The notes under the pieces were generated by a model, which saw only the letters and a list, made by a program, of their open reading frames with translations, was not told the origin of the DNA and searched no databases. A DNA stretch of 64,000 nucleotides, from the NCBI GenBank assembly GCA_016218365.1, contig JACREF010000008.1:124001-188000 (forward strand), read 5' to 3'. This stretch comes from Gammaproteobacteria bacterium. Lineage in GTDB: Bacteria > Pseudomonadota > Gammaproteobacteria > SZUA-140. The position numbers and the translations under genes were made by a program. The number at the start of each line of letters is the position of its first letter. Position 1 is the first letter of the stretch. Of this stretch, positions 1 through 9,145 are shown in pieces.

Positions 1-758
1 ACCGCGACACAGGGCATCACGCGTTTCCGGTTATTACACACGGCGTCGATCATGCTTGCAACTGCTGCGGCCGGGGAATCGTTGGCACTGCTGGTCTTCT
101 TCAATGCCAGGATCTCGGCGCCGCCATTACGGGTCCGATCTACAATACGATTGATGGTCGCCTGATCGAGGAAGTTTTCCACCGGGATGCCACTGATGGT
201 GGTAAACCGCGTCATCGGCACCATCGAATCGCCATGCCCACCGAGCACCATCGGCGAGATGTCCTTGATCGAAAAGCCACTCTCCATCGCGATGAAGCTT
301 GCCATGCGCGCCGCATCCAGCACCCCTGACAGGCCAAACACCCGGTTGCGCGGCCAGCCGGTGATCTTGCGGAAGGCATAGGTCATGATATCAACGGGGT
401 TGGTGACCAGGATGACGATGGCATCCGGTGCGTAGCGCATGACATCCCTGGCCACGCCACGGATGACCTCGAGATTGGCCTCCAGCACATCCGACCTGGA
501 CATGCCGGGTTTGCGCGGCAGGCCGGCCGTGATGACCACCATATCGGAACCGGTCATCACCTTGCTGTCCTGGTCGCCATAGACCTTGGTATCAAACCCA
601 AACAGGATCGCCGATTCCTGGATGTCGAGTGCGACACCTTTGGCCGCATCCTCGCGGACGTCCATCAGCACCACCTCATGGCTGTACTCCGCAATGGCAA
701 GACTCTGGGCCGTCGACTCTCCGACGCGTCCGGCACCGACGATGGTAATCTTTTTCAT
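1..758 (-). CDS. mdh: Malate dehydrogenase, C-terminus beyond window
   Basis: NAD-dependent malate dehydrogenase interconverting malate and oxaloacetate in the TCA cycle. About 252 residues are visible and the 3' end runs off the window at base 1. The N-terminal Rossmann motif GAGRVG is at residues 8-13. The substrate loop LPRKPGMSRSD at about 80-90 is the malate, not lactate, form. The NAD-binding segment VTNPVDIMTY is at about 118-127 and the catalytic His is in GGHGDS (H175). This is the LDH-like MDH type, not the E. coli dimeric type. The ATG at 758-756 follows a good AAGGAG ribosome site. Malic enzyme lies just upstream on the same strand, so malate metabolism is clustered. Confidence 0.93.
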   Translation of the reverse strand, partial: MKKITIVGAGRVGESTAQSLAIAEYSHEVVLMDVREDAAKGVALDIQESAILFGFDTKVYGDQDSKVMTGSDMVVITAGLPRKPGMSRSDVLEANLEVIRGVARDVMRYAPDAIVILVTNPVDIMTYAFRKITGWPRNRVFGLSGVLDAARMASFIAMESGFSIKDISPMVLGGHGDSMVPMTRFTTISGIPVENFLDQATINRIVDRTRNGGAEILALKKTSSANDSPAAAVASMIDAVCNNRKRVMPCVA

Positions 759-892
759 GACAACTCCTTGTGCTCAAGTAACCGCCAAACCGGCAGACCT
801 GGCGGTGCAGCCAGGTTTAACCCTGTTCCCTGCATCGGCTATTGTAGAAAAAGATTGAGCGTGCGGACATCAGGTCATCCATGACCCGGGGC

Positions 893-2152
893 TTATACGT
901 GCGTGAAATGTGAGGGATAAAAATCAGGATAGGGTAGGCGGGCAACGCCGGATTGCACCGCGGCATGGGCCACCGCCGGTGGCACCCGGTCAATCAATCG
1001 GGGATCAAGTGGCTTGGGTATGATGTAATCATAGCCAAACTCGAGATGCTCCAGACCATAAGCGCGCAGCACCTCCTGCGGCACCGGCTCATGGGTCAGA
1101 TCGGCCAGTGCCTGCACCGTTGCCACCAGCATCTGCTGGTTGATCAGCCGCGCCCTGACATCCAGCGCCCCGCGAAATATATACGGGAAGCCCAGCACAT
1201 TATTCACCTGGTTCGGATAATCGCTGCGGCCGCTGGCCATGATCAGATCGCCACGTACTGCCTTGGCCAGTTCTGGCCGGATCTCGGGATCGGGATTGGA
1301 CAAGGCAAAGACGATCGGCCGCTGCGCCATGCTGGCAACCATCGCCTCAGTGACCAGATCCGGTCCCGACAGCCCGATGAAGATATCTGCACCGCGCATC
1401 GCATCCGCCAGCGTCCGCTCCGCTGTCTTGATGGCAAACTGCTGCTTGTAGACGTTGAGATCTCCCCGTCCCTCATGGATTACCCCGCCACGGTCAAGCA
1501 AACGAATATTGTCGCGGCTGGCACCCAGCGCCAGCAGCAGATTCATCGAGGCAATGCCTGCCGCCCCGGCACCGAGGCAGACGATCTTGCTGTTGCCGAT
1601 GGTCTTTTGCTGCAACTTCAGCGCATTGATCAGTCCGGCGGCGGTGATAACGGCCGTACCATGCTGGTCATCATGAAACACCGGGATGTCGAGCCGCCGC
1701 TTCAGCTCTTCTTCGATCTCGAAACAATGCGGCGCAGCAATATCTTCCAGGTTGATGCCGCCAAAGGTCGGGGCAATGCGCGTCACCGTATCGATGAAGG
1801 CCTGCGGGGATTCGGCATCAACCTCGATATCAAAGACGTCGATGTCGGCAAACTTCTTGAACAGGATGCCCTTGCCTTCCATCACCGGCTTGCCGGCCAG
1901 TGGTCCGGCATTGCCCAGACCCAGCACCGCGCTGCCATCGGTGATCACTGCCACCAGATTGCCCTTGATGGTATAGCGGTAGGCATCCTCCGGGTTGCGC
2001 ATGATCGCCCGTACCGGTTCGGCTACCCCGGGGGAATAGGCCAGCCCCAGGTCTTCCTGGTTGGTGCAGGGCTTGGTGATCGAAATACTGATCTTTCCCG
2101 GCTGCGGCTTGGCGTGATAATCCAGTGCCGCCTGTTTGCGATCTTCGTTCAT
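893..2152 (-). CDS. Malic enzyme (oxaloacetate-decarboxylating malate dehydrogenase), short form
   Basis: Oxidative decarboxylation of malate to pyruvate and CO2 with NAD(P)+. Family landmarks are present: [13 protein letters not shown] at about 71-83, [13 protein letters not shown] at about 135-147, [10 protein letters not shown] at about 159-168 and the nucleotide-binding GAGAAG at about 194-199. At 419 residues it lacks the C-terminal phosphotransacetylase-like domain of MaeB (about 760 residues) and resembles the short bacterial enzymes. Cofactor preference cannot be read with confidence. The ATG at 2152 is the first good start. It sits about 135 bp upstream of mdh on the same strand, and the two enzymes would balance malate, oxaloacetate and pyruvate. 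Confidence 0.92.
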   Translation of the reverse strand: MNEDRKQAALDYHAKPQPGKISISITKPCTNQEDLGLAYSPGVAEPVRAIMRNPEDAYRYTIKGNLVAVITDGSAVLGLGNAGPLAGKPVMEGKGILFKKFADIDVFDIEVDAESPQAFIDTVTRIAPTFGGINLEDIAAPHCFEIEEELKRRLDIPVFHDDQHGTAVITAAGLINALKLQQKTIGNSKIVCLGAGAAGIASMNLLLALGASRDNIRLLDRGGVIHEGRGDLNVYKQQFAIKTAERTLADAMRGADIFIGLSGPDLVTEAMVASMAQRPIVFALSNPDPEIRPELAKAVRGDLIMASGRSDYPNQVNNVLGFPYIFRGALDVRARLINQQMLVATVQALADLTHEPVPQEVLRAYGLEHLEFGYDYIIPKPLDPRLIDRVPPAVAHAAVQSGVARLPYPDFYPSHFTHV

Positions 2153-2251
2153 AGCTCTTCAGGTCAGTGAGGTCATGTATCAATGCCACCCGGCCAGCCG
2201 GGAGGAGACTGGGGCAGATTCTAGCATGAAGGCCCGGTTTATGGGTGAATG

Positions 2252-2887
2252 TTACGGCCGGATCCGGTCATACAGATTCATGTACACCAGATTGTGCTGG
2301 CGCCGGCCATAATCGACCCGGGTCAACGAGGCATAATCAACGGTCAGTCGGCGGTAGGATTCCAGCGGCATCTGCAGGGCCTCGGTGACGCACATCCGGA
2401 TCGGACCAACATGGGCCACGACGACGATGGTCTCGCCTGGATGGCGCTCGATGATCCGGTGGATTACGCCATTGATTCGATCGCGGTGGGCGTGGATCGT
2501 CTCCCCACCCTGTGGCACAAACATCACCGGGTCTTGTTTCCAGGCCCGGTACTGGTCGGGGAAATCACGTTCGATGGCATCAAAATACAGGCCGTCCCAG
2601 GCCCCGAACGGCCTTTCCTTCAGGTCGACATCGACAGTATGGGGCACCCCATAGGCCTGAATGATCGGCTCTGCGGTCAGGCGCGCCCGCTGCATCGGAC
2701 TGACATAAATCCTGTCAACGTCAGGCTCGATACTGGCCAGCTGCCGTGCAGCGGCCTGAGCCTGTTGCAGGCCCTCGGCAGTCAGCACCGGATCCTCCCG
2801 ATCGTCACAATAAAGGCGGTCATGGGGAAAGTCAGGCTTGCCGTGCCTGACATAGATGATCCGGGTGCTTTGCTCCTTCTCACGCAT
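2252..2887 (-). CDS. Histidine phosphatase family protein (phosphoglycerate mutase-like)
   Basis: A 211-residue histidine-phosphatase-fold enzyme. The phospho-accepting RHG motif is at residues 14-16 (VRHGKPDF), and the second catalytic His is in VVAHVGP at about 158-164. Members include cofactor-dependent phosphoglycerate mutases, alpha-ribazole phosphatase (CobC) and general phosphatases; the sequence does not settle the substrate. The start lies 8 bp after the nikR stop on the same strand, so it is probably the last gene of the nickel operon or co-transcribed with nikR. A role linked to cobalt/nickel cofactors (CobC-like) is possible but only an inference from position. Confidence 0.85.
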   Translation of the reverse strand: MREKEQSTRIIYVRHGKPDFPHDRLYCDDREDPVLTAEGLQQAQAAARQLASIEPDVDRIYVSPMQRARLTAEPIIQAYGVPHTVDVDLKERPFGAWDGLYFDAIERDFPDQYRAWKQDPVMFVPQGGETIHAHRDRINGVIHRIIERHPGETIVVVAHVGPIRMCVTEALQMPLESYRRLTVDYASLTRVDYGRRQHNLVYMNLYDRIRP

Positions 2888-2894
2888 GCGGTGA

Positions 2895-3356
2895 TCAGGT
2901 CAGCGGGCTGCTGTGGACATGGGGTTTGCCGCCCGTCTGGTGGGTACTCTCGGCCATACCGACCGGCACCATATGCAGCTTGCCGTGCCGTACGCCGCGT
3001 TCGGCCATCACCGCATTGGCAAAATCGCGCACCTCGTTGATCGCACCGCGCATCACCGCCACCTCGAGACAATTATCATGGTCGAGATGAACATGCATGC
3101 TGGAGACATTCAGCTCATGATGGCGATGATGGGCATTGGTAATCCGGCTCGCCAGCTCCATCTCGTGATGATTGTACACATAACTCAGTGCGGCCACACA
3201 GTACCCATCATCGGACTTTTTCAGTCTCTCCATCTCAAGCCGCTTGCGAATCAGGTCGCGCATCGCCTCCGAGCGATTGGTATAACCATGCTCCGCAATA
3301 TAGGTATCAAATTGCTCGGCCAGCGCGGTATCCAGTGATATTGTAATCCTTTCCAT
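2895..3356 (-). CDS. nikR: Nickel-responsive transcriptional regulator NikR
   Basis: A 153-residue ribbon-helix-helix repressor with a C-terminal ACT-like nickel-binding domain. The N-terminal MERITISLDTALAEQFD and helices around NRSEAMRDLIRKRL form the RHH DNA-binding unit. The metal site is represented by SSMHVHLDHDNCLEV at about residues 105-119, with the conserved His, His and Cys ligands. NikR turns off nickel uptake when nickel is sufficient. It lies directly downstream of nikO and upstream of the histidine phosphatase, so it probably autoregulates the operon. Identification is firm; the operator sequence is not established here. Confidence 0.95.
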   Translation of the reverse strand: MERITISLDTALAEQFDTYIAEHGYTNRSEAMRDLIRKRLEMERLKKSDDGYCVAALSYVYNHHEMELASRITNAHHRHHELNVSSMHVHLDHDNCLEVAVMRGAINEVRDFANAVMAERGVRHGKLHMVPVGMAESTHQTGGKPHVHSSPLT

Positions 3357-3402
3357 ATCCTACCCCTGTTGATAAGCTGTCAGCGAACCTGCCATACCAG
3401 CG

Positions 3403-4584
3403 TCATTTGTCGTGCCCATGGTCATGCTTATGATCATGGCCGGGCTCGTCATCATGATGGCGGTGACCTTCATGATCATGATCGTGTGTATGGTCGTGCC
3501 CGTGATCATCATGATTATGTCCGCTACCCTCCCCCTCATGATGGTGATGAGGGCCATCATGGTCGTGCCGATGCCCGTCGGCCCCATGATCATGGTCATC
3601 ATCATGGGTATGCGGCACACCGACATTCCCATGACCTTCGTGATGCAGATGGTCGCGCCCCAGATCATGGGAATGCCCTTCGCCAACCCGATCATGCATA
3701 TGGCTGTGTGGGTGCGGATGGACGTGGATGTGGACATGCTCATGACCATCCGGCCCATGGGCATGGCGATGGGCATGCAGGAATTTCGAGATGATCTCGC
3801 GATGGGCGTCGTCCATCTCTGACGCATAGAGGATGCCGTGTAACAGTTCATGGGTCATCAACGCCAGTGGCAGTTCCAGCTTGTTTCTCTCCAACAGCTC
3901 CCGGTCATACAGGATATCCTTGCTTGGGCCGTCAGCGATGATCCGGCCATCGGCCAGCACCAGGCATCGATCACAGACCTCCAACGCGATATCCAGGTCA
4001 TGGGTGCACAGCAGGATAGTCTTGTCTGAGTTCTTAAGCCAGGTGATCAGCTTGCGGCGATTCAGCGGATCCATATTGGTTGATGGCTCGTCAAACACCA
4101 GCACATTAGGCCGATATGACAACACCGTCGCCAGCGCCAGGCGCTTTCTTTCACCAAACGACAAATGAAATGATGAACGCTGCTCGAAGCCTTCCAGGCC
4201 GACGATCTGCAACGACTCCGTGACCCGTGCCTCAATCTCGTCCCTCGGCAGGCCCAGATTCAATGGCCCGAAGGCTACATCATCGAATACTGTCGGGCAA
4301 AACAGCTGGTCATCCGGATCCTGAAATACAATACCGACCCTGCGGCGCACGTCCTTTAGCGACTTCTTGCTGATCTCGATCCCGTCAACACTGATCCGGC
4401 CGGAGGTCGGCAGCTGAACTCCATTCAGGTGACTCATGAAGGTGGACTTGCCGGCACCGTTGGGGCCGATCAATGCAACCTTCTCTCCTTCAAGAATGCT
4501 GCACGACAATCCCTTCAGCACCTGCAGTCCATCAGGGTATGAGAAGTGAATGTCTTGTACATCTATCATTGTCTTTTTGGACAT
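3403..4584 (-). CDS. nikO: Nickel/cobalt ECF-type transporter ATPase with long His-rich tail
   Basis: ATP-binding subunit of an energy-coupling-factor nickel transporter (CbiO/NikO family). Walker A GPNGAGKST is at about 40-48, the signature-type LSFGERKRLALA at about 142-153, and Walker B VLVFDEPST follows. The canonical ABC domain ends near residue 265. The remaining roughly 125 residues are extraordinary: more than 40 histidines alternating with Asp and Gly, with runs such as DGPHHHHEGEG. Such tails bind Ni2+, Zn2+ or Cu2+ and may buffer imported metal at the cytoplasmic face. The two-base bias of this segment makes long antisense ORFs that should be ignored. Order nikM-nikQ-nikO-nikR suggests one operon. 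Confidence 0.93.
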   Translation of the reverse strand: MSKKTMIDVQDIHFSYPDGLQVLKGLSCSILEGEKVALIGPNGAGKSTFMSHLNGVQLPTSGRISVDGIEISKKSLKDVRRRVGIVFQDPDDQLFCPTVFDDVAFGPLNLGLPRDEIEARVTESLQIVGLEGFEQRSSFHLSFGERKRLALATVLSYRPNVLVFDEPSTNMDPLNRRKLITWLKNSDKTILLCTHDLDIALEVCDRCLVLADGRIIADGPSKDILYDRELLERNKLELPLALMTHELLHGILYASEMDDAHREIISKFLHAHRHAHGPDGHEHVHIHVHPHPHSHMHDRVGEGHSHDLGRDHLHHEGHGNVGVPHTHDDDHDHGADGHRHDHDGPHHHHEGEGSGHNHDDHGHDHTHDHDHEGHRHHDDEPGHDHKHDHGHDK

Positions 4585-4613
4585 GCCTGCTCCTGCAACT
4601 TTTTATATGAATC

Positions 4614-5402
4614 TCAATACCAGCCCTGGACGGCCTGATTGAATACCCCGCTGTAATCCAGTGCTACCAGTGCTGAAGCCATGATCAGAACTATCACCGC
4701 CTTGATGCCATCCAGTCCGCCGGCACTGAATGTGACCATGGAATGAAACTCGCCCTGATATCCCTTTGACAACATTGCCTTGTAAACCCGATCGGTACGC
4801 TCGAAACTGCGAATCAGCAAGGTACCGACAAAATGACCCATCACCTTCATGGTCCGGCCATCAGTACGTGCAATAAACCCGCGGGCGCGCATCGATACGA
4901 ACATCCGCTCCATTTCCTCCAGGAACACAAAGGTATAGCGATAGGTAAACAACAACATCTGCACAATGATCTTCGGACACTTCAGGTGCTGCAATGCCAG
5001 CATCGACACATCAAAGCGGCTGGAACCAAACATTGAAAATGTTACAAAAACGATCGCCATGGCCTTGGTGAAGATCAGTGTCGCCAGCCGCAGTCCTTCC
5101 CACGCAAATCCCAGCCCCAGCACCTCGAAGGCGCTCTGTCCCGGGTAGGAAAGCGGCATCACGATGAAAAACGGCAACAGAAAGATCAATACGAAGCTCA
5201 TGCCATGCCAGACAAAATGGAACGGCAGGGCGGTTAATAGCAATATCAGGCCCGCCAGCACCAGCGCCATCACCGCTACCGGGATCGTCTTGATCAGCGC
5301 AATGCCGACGACGAACAACCCCAATGCAGCGATCTTGAACCGCGGATCCCAACGCTGGATCGGCGACTCGACATGGGCATAGCGATCAATATCTAGAGCC
5401 AT
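4614..5402 (-). CDS. nikQ: Nickel/cobalt ECF-type transporter transmembrane protein
   Basis: A 262-residue integral membrane T-component (CbiQ/NikQ family) that couples ATP hydrolysis by NikO to substrate release from NikM. Hydrophobic segments run at about 25-60, 65-90, 105-130 and 235-255. The characteristic coupling-helix region with Ala-Arg-Gly lies in SMRARGFIAR at about 164-173. It follows nikM with a 22-bp gap and precedes nikO by 29 bp, consistent with co-transcription. Nickel rather than cobalt specificity is inferred from the linked nikR, nikK and nikL. Confidence 0.92.
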   Translation of the reverse strand: MALDIDRYAHVESPIQRWDPRFKIAALGLFVVGIALIKTIPVAVMALVLAGLILLLTALPFHFVWHGMSFVLIFLLPFFIVMPLSYPGQSAFEVLGLGFAWEGLRLATLIFTKAMAIVFVTFSMFGSSRFDVSMLALQHLKCPKIIVQMLLFTYRYTFVFLEEMERMFVSMRARGFIARTDGRTMKVMGHFVGTLLIRSFERTDRVYKAMLSKGYQGEFHSMVTFSAGGLDGIKAVIVLIMASALVALDYSGVFNQAVQGWY

Positions 5403-5424
5403 ACACCCTCGCTATATATCGCCA

Positions 5425-6045
5425 TTACTGGTATCCGCTCTTTCTGTGCCCGGTCAGCATATCGGGACGAATCCTGTGCAGGAAATCTGCGCATGCGCCC
5501 GTTACAACTGCTTCGATGATCATGATCGGGATATGTGCCAGCAACACGCCCTCGGCGATGGTATTGAAGGCCTGACCGGTAGTCATCAGAAATGCAGCAA
5601 GCATCGAGCCCGAGGTGACCGATCCGATTGCACCTGCCAGTGCACCAAAGATCATCTCCTTCTTTTTAAAGTTGACCAGATGGCGCAACCTCCAGACACC
5701 ATATCCTACCAGCGCCCCGGTCCCCATCATCAGCGTGTTGATTCCGATGACGGTGATCCCGCCGTGACCAAAGATGATCGCCTGCAGGATGATGCCGAGC
5801 ATAATCGCGATAAAGGCCCGCCGCCCGAGGATCACCCCCAGCAGGCCATTCAATATCAGATGGATACTGGCCGGCCCCAATGGCACCTTGATCAGTGACG
5901 CGATAAAAAATACCGCCGTCAGCACCGAGATCTTGGGTATTTCTTCCATGTCCATGTTACGCATCGAGACCGCGGCCACCGTCACCGCCACGGCGTAACC
6001 TGACGCCCAGACCGACAGCGGCAGAATTCCCTCTGATATATGCAT
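5425..6045 (-). CDS. nikM: Nickel/cobalt transporter substrate-binding membrane protein
   Basis: A 206-residue CbiM/NikM S-component with about six membrane segments. The mature N-terminus MHISEGILP is diagnostic: the Met1 amine, His2 and nearby residues form the square-planar metal site in NikM structures. FGHGGITVIG at about 93-102 provides further conserved metal-site residues. No CbiN/NikN partner gene is present; instead NikL and NikK lie just upstream, which fits the NikKLMQO subtype of ECF nickel importers. Start choice is fixed by the need for His at position 2. Confidence 0.94.
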   Translation of the reverse strand: MHISEGILPLSVWASGYAVAVTVAAVSMRNMDMEEIPKISVLTAVFFIASLIKVPLGPASIHLILNGLLGVILGRRAFIAIMLGIILQAIIFGHGGITVIGINTLMMGTGALVGYGVWRLRHLVNFKKKEMIFGALAGAIGSVTSGSMLAAFLMTTGQAFNTIAEGVLLAHIPIMIIEAVVTGACADFLHRIRPDMLTGHRKSGYQ

Positions 6046-6107
6046 TACACCCTCACTGAGCTGGCTGATCCATTCAATATCGTCACGGTCTTAAATAATC
6101 TTCATCA

Positions 6108-6695
6108 TTATTCTTTCTTCTCGATCAGCTTTCTGGCCTTCAGATAAAAAAATAAGCCGCCGAGCCCAATGATCAGGCCTACCCCGCCGATGATGTCGCT
6201 CAAGGTCCTCTGCTCCTTCATTTCTGACAGACTGCGCATCACCGGCCTGATCGCGGCACCGACCGCCTGACGCAGTTGTTCTTCAGTGAGCCCTGGTGTG
6301 GTGGTTATGGCAGCCTGTTTCACTGGTGCTGCTGTACCATCGACCTTCGCTGCCTTGGCTGGCGCGGCCACTGGCCCGGCAAGATCCCCCTTAGGAAGGG
6401 TAAATTCTGTTTGATGGCCCTGACCAACATTGAGGACTATCTTCAGATCATCCTGCTTCGGGGCCTTGAAACTGAACTGACCCTGTTCATTGGTCTTCCC
6501 CTTTAACATTACATTGCCGGCACTGTCAGAGACCGTGACCTCACTGTCCATCGGCTTCTTGCCGTCGGCAAAATAACCTTCCATATAAACATTGTCGCCC
6601 TCGGCATAAGCAAACATGTTGACCTTGTGGGCCTCCGCCTGTGCCGACAACCCCGCCAACATCAATAAGCCGGCCAGAATCTTCATTGTGCTCAT
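6108..6695 (-). CDS. nikL: Nickel ECF transporter accessory protein NikL-like
   Basis: A 195-residue protein with an N-terminal signal peptide (cleavage after about AQAEA, residue 22). It then has a carboxypeptidase-regulatory-like beta domain (residues about 25-100) with the usual NEQGQFSFKAP element, a linker rich in Ala/Pro/Lys, and a C-terminal membrane helix (about 165-188) ending in KKE. This matches NikL, which replaces NikN in the NikKLMQO transporters and is thought to sit over NikM from the periplasmic side. The mature N-terminus HKVNMF begins with His directly after the signal peptide, a possible metal ligand. Confidence 0.82.
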   Translation of the reverse strand: MSTMKILAGLLMLAGLSAQAEAHKVNMFAYAEGDNVYMEGYFADGKKPMDSEVTVSDSAGNVMLKGKTNEQGQFSFKAPKQDDLKIVLNVGQGHQTEFTLPKGDLAGPVAAPAKAAKVDGTAAPVKQAAITTTPGLTEEQLRQAVGAAIRPVMRSLSEMKEQRTLSDIIGGVGLIIGLGGLFFYLKARKLIEKKE

Positions 6696-6731
6696 CGTTG
6701 AACTCCGCTGCTACCCGAGTTTATGTCTTAA

Positions 6732-6780
6732 ATTATAGCTTATTTTATGAAGAATTATGCTTGTTTCACTGATCTTCATA
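6732..6780 (-). promoter_or_regulatory. Candidate nikL promoter and inverted-repeat operator
   Basis: A perfect 8-bp inverted repeat, TATGAAGA at 6746-6753 and TCTTCATA at 6773-6780, is separated by 19 bp in the gap upstream of nikL. On the minus strand its proximal arm ends 8 bp before a TATAAT -10 box (6732-6737), where a repressor would cover the -35 region. No good -35 box is visible. The half-site shares TATGA with the E. coli NikR site GTATGA-N16-TCATAC, but spacing differs. NikR is the obvious candidate; direct evidence is lacking. Confidence 0.42.
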
Positions 6781-6855
6781 TCGTTTTAAGCTGCACAAAA
6801 TAAAGGGCGGGTCGGCCAGGGCACCCTTTACTCTCGAGCCATGCCCTAGCCTAAG

Positions 6856-7635
6856 TTACTTGAAATCATGGGTTTTCACCCACAGCAGCGCCCCGATCTC
6901 GACCGGATAGGCCTTGCCATCCTTGTTGATGGTCTTGTCATCCTCATTCAACGCGGCAAACCCCCACCAGCCAGCCTTCGGCATCGCATAGGTAAAGACC
7001 CCATTGCTATCGGCCTTGATAACCTGGGTGATCATCGGGTCGGCCCCCACCTTTATCTTGCCATTGGCATAGTATTCAACCTCGACCTCGGTGTTCGGGG
7101 CAGGTTTCCCATCGACCTTGACGATGCCCTGGAACACATTACCGGCATAGAGACCGTAAGGCCGTGTCATCGGAATGATCTCGGTCTTCAGACCGACTTC
7201 CTGATCCCAGCCTTCCTCCAGACCAAAGCCATTGACGACCACCTTGGTGTAATGAACGATGAACTTGTCTTCCGCCGCCTCCCAATAGGGCGCGGGTTCA
7301 ATGAAGAATACATAATCACCCGGACGCGACACCTTGTAATTCATCCGATAGCCATTATGCGGCTTGCCCTGACCATCATTGAACTTCAGCGGTTTCAGGT
7401 CCTTGGCCAAACTTTCCTTCGTACCATCATGCATGACCCCAAACTGGGTCGGCATGCCCATGTCCATACCATGGCCTTCAAACGGATGGGTAAACATTGC
7501 ATCCAGCTGCAGCTCACGCGGCTGATCCTGCCTGACCATGTCATTGGACGGAACGATCATCTGGAAATGTGCCCATGAGGTCTGGGGCCCCAGGGTCAGC
7601 GCCGCGACGGCGGCCATTGCAAAAACCTTCTTCAT
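6856..7635 (-). CDS. nikK: DUF4198 family periplasmic nickel-uptake protein NikK-like
   Basis: A 259-residue secreted DUF4198 protein. The preferred start is the ATG at 7635, which gives a clean signal peptide ending at SWAHFQ and has an AAGGAG site 6 bases upstream; a longer frame to 7710 lacks these. The mature protein starts with HFQMIVPS, a pattern conserved in this family, and has Ig-like beta domains with conserved His residues such as [13 protein letters not shown]. NikK proteins accompany NikLMQO importers and probably bind or pass nickel in the periplasm. It lies between the porin gene and nikL on the same strand. Confidence 0.87.
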   Translation of the reverse strand: MKKVFAMAAVAALTLGPQTSWAHFQMIVPSNDMVRQDQPRELQLDAMFTHPFEGHGMDMGMPTQFGVMHDGTKESLAKDLKPLKFNDGQGKPHNGYRMNYKVSRPGDYVFFIEPAPYWEAAEDKFIVHYTKVVVNGFGLEEGWDQEVGLKTEIIPMTRPYGLYAGNVFQGIVKVDGKPAPNTEVEVEYYANGKIKVGADPMITQVIKADSNGVFTYAMPKAGWWGFAALNEDDKTINKDGKAYPVEIGALLWVKTHDFK

Positions 7636-7683
7636 CTTCGACTCCTTCGCGCTTAACGTAGATTGATTGCTTAACGAATCCTG

Positions 7684-7715
7684 GCTGCATACCGTGGATA
7701 AGTACGACATGCAGC
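7684..7715. repeat. Inverted repeat upstream of nikK
   Basis: GCTGCAT at 7684-7690 and ATGCAGC at 7709-7715 form a perfect 7-bp dyad separated by 18 bp, about 50 bp before the nikK start. It could be a regulator site or an RNA hairpin in the leader. It does not match the arms of the repeat upstream of nikL, although both contain a TATG(A/C)AG half-site. Confidence 0.3.
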
Positions 7716-7753
7716 GGGATATTCATTTATATCTGTCTATCATCCATCCAGCA

Positions 7754-9094
7754 TCAGAACATCACTGCGGCGCGCACACCCATGACAGAAAATGCATCCT
7801 GAGTGGTATCACCGCCCGGGTTGGTGATGTACTGCCAGTCCGGCGTCACCGTGAAGGTCTTCGTCACGGCGAAGTTATAATAGGCCTCCATCATCTGTTC
7901 ATCGGACCCCAAGGCGGCATTCGTTGCCTTGTAGGCATCACTCAGCGTCGTCATGCCATACGCAATGCCGATCACATCGTCGGCGCGATTGAATGCGCCA
8001 CCACTGATTTGCAACCCGGCGCTGACCGTCTGATCGAACTGGGCAACGTTCTTGTCCTGGCTGCCCCAGCGCAGCCACACGCCAACATTGTCCGAGACCT
8101 GCTGATCAAGGCTCACCCCAACCCCGGTATTGTCATCAGAAATCTTTGTAATAGGCACATAATTTGGATCTGATGTATCGGTGATCGCGCCACCAGTCTC
8201 GGTAAGAAAATTGCTAAAATGTGCTTGCTGGTTGCGCCAGCCATAGATGCGATAGTTACCGGGGCGCCCCAGCAGCGTGGGCTTGAGGTCGATCTCGACC
8301 GCCTGGAAGGTCTTGTCGAACATATCGACATAATCGCCATTGGCATCGATCGACAATGCGGTGACATCCAACCACTCAACAGGTGAATAGGTCAGCCGCA
8401 GGCCGGGACCGTAGAAATTCGCCGTACCACCGAATTCTAGTGCAGTATTGTTATCGAATTGGTTGCCGAGAAACTGCGTATGCTCATCATTGGCATAACT
8501 GTTGGCATCCAAATAACTGGTCGGGCTGATCTCACCAAGTGTCAATGTCCACTTATCATCACCAAGCATCGTCTCATAATAGATCTCAACGGCCTGCACT
8601 TGGCTGCTCATGAAGTCTTCGTTGTCATTATTGACGCCGGTCGGGTCACCATTCGGCCCTGCCAACAGGGCCGGCATATTCAGGTTTCCCTGATCGCCTT
8701 GCGAAACATCGAAGTGAACGAGGAACTTGCTCTTCTCATCCAGCGTCGATTCATAGAATACATCAGCCGACATGGTACCCTGGCTGCTATCATTGCTGGT
8801 GCCGGAGGTTGATTGAGCAATGGCCAGCAACCAGCCACTGATCGTCGCTTCCCCGACTGAGTGCATCGGGTGCAGGCGGTGGCCAGACTCGGCATTCATA
8901 TCATGGTGCTCCTCGCGACCTGCCGCCGTGTCGGTCACATTGCCTGCCAGCACCGTATTGCTTTCTTTCCTGTCATCTTTACCCTCATGGGCCTGCGCAT
9001 AAAATGGAGCGGCCAAGCCTATACTGACCGCCATCGCAAGCACAGACCTTTTTACCGCAGCCACTTTCTGTTCCTCTATTGATCGTTGCATCAC
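7754..9094 (-). CDS. OprB-like outer membrane porin at the head of the nickel locus
   Basis: A 446-residue outer membrane beta-barrel protein with an N-terminal signal peptide (cut near FYAQAHEG). The C-terminal segment VTPDWQYITNPGG followed by a final VMF is characteristic of the carbohydrate-selective OprB porin family. The mature N-terminus carries a His-rich stretch, including EEHHDMNAESGHRLHPMH at about 61-78, not usual in sugar porins and able to bind metal. No sugar uptake genes are nearby; nikK starts about 120 bp downstream on the same strand. A role as outer membrane nickel channel is inferred from position and the His stretch. The start is GTG at 9094 or the adjacent ATG, behind GAGGAG. 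Confidence 0.8.
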   Translation of the reverse strand: MMQRSIEEQKVAAVKRSVLAMAVSIGLAAPFYAQAHEGKDDRKESNTVLAGNVTDTAAGREEHHDMNAESGHRLHPMHSVGEATISGWLLAIAQSTSGTSNDSSQGTMSADVFYESTLDEKSKFLVHFDVSQGDQGNLNMPALLAGPNGDPTGVNNDNEDFMSSQVQAVEIYYETMLGDDKWTLTLGEISPTSYLDANSYANDEHTQFLGNQFDNNTALEFGGTANFYGPGLRLTYSPVEWLDVTALSIDANGDYVDMFDKTFQAVEIDLKPTLLGRPGNYRIYGWRNQQAHFSNFLTETGGAITDTSDPNYVPITKISDDNTGVGVSLDQQVSDNVGVWLRWGSQDKNVAQFDQTVSAGLQISGGAFNRADDVIGIAYGMTTLSDAYKATNAALGSDEQMMEAYYNFAVTKTFTVTPDWQYITNPGGDTTQDAFSVMGVRAAVMF

Positions 9095-9145
9095 TGTTCA
9101 TCTCCTCAATTTATTCTATGACCCACTGCGATTGTTCATTGAGCT

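Noticed and set aside
3369-3851. Long open frames on both strands and other frames in the His-rich tail of nikO
   Set aside because: They arise from the CAT/GAC repeat bias of the His-Asp codons; their products are low-complexity Met/Ile strings or antisense His-Asp-Gly repeats, with no ribosome sites.
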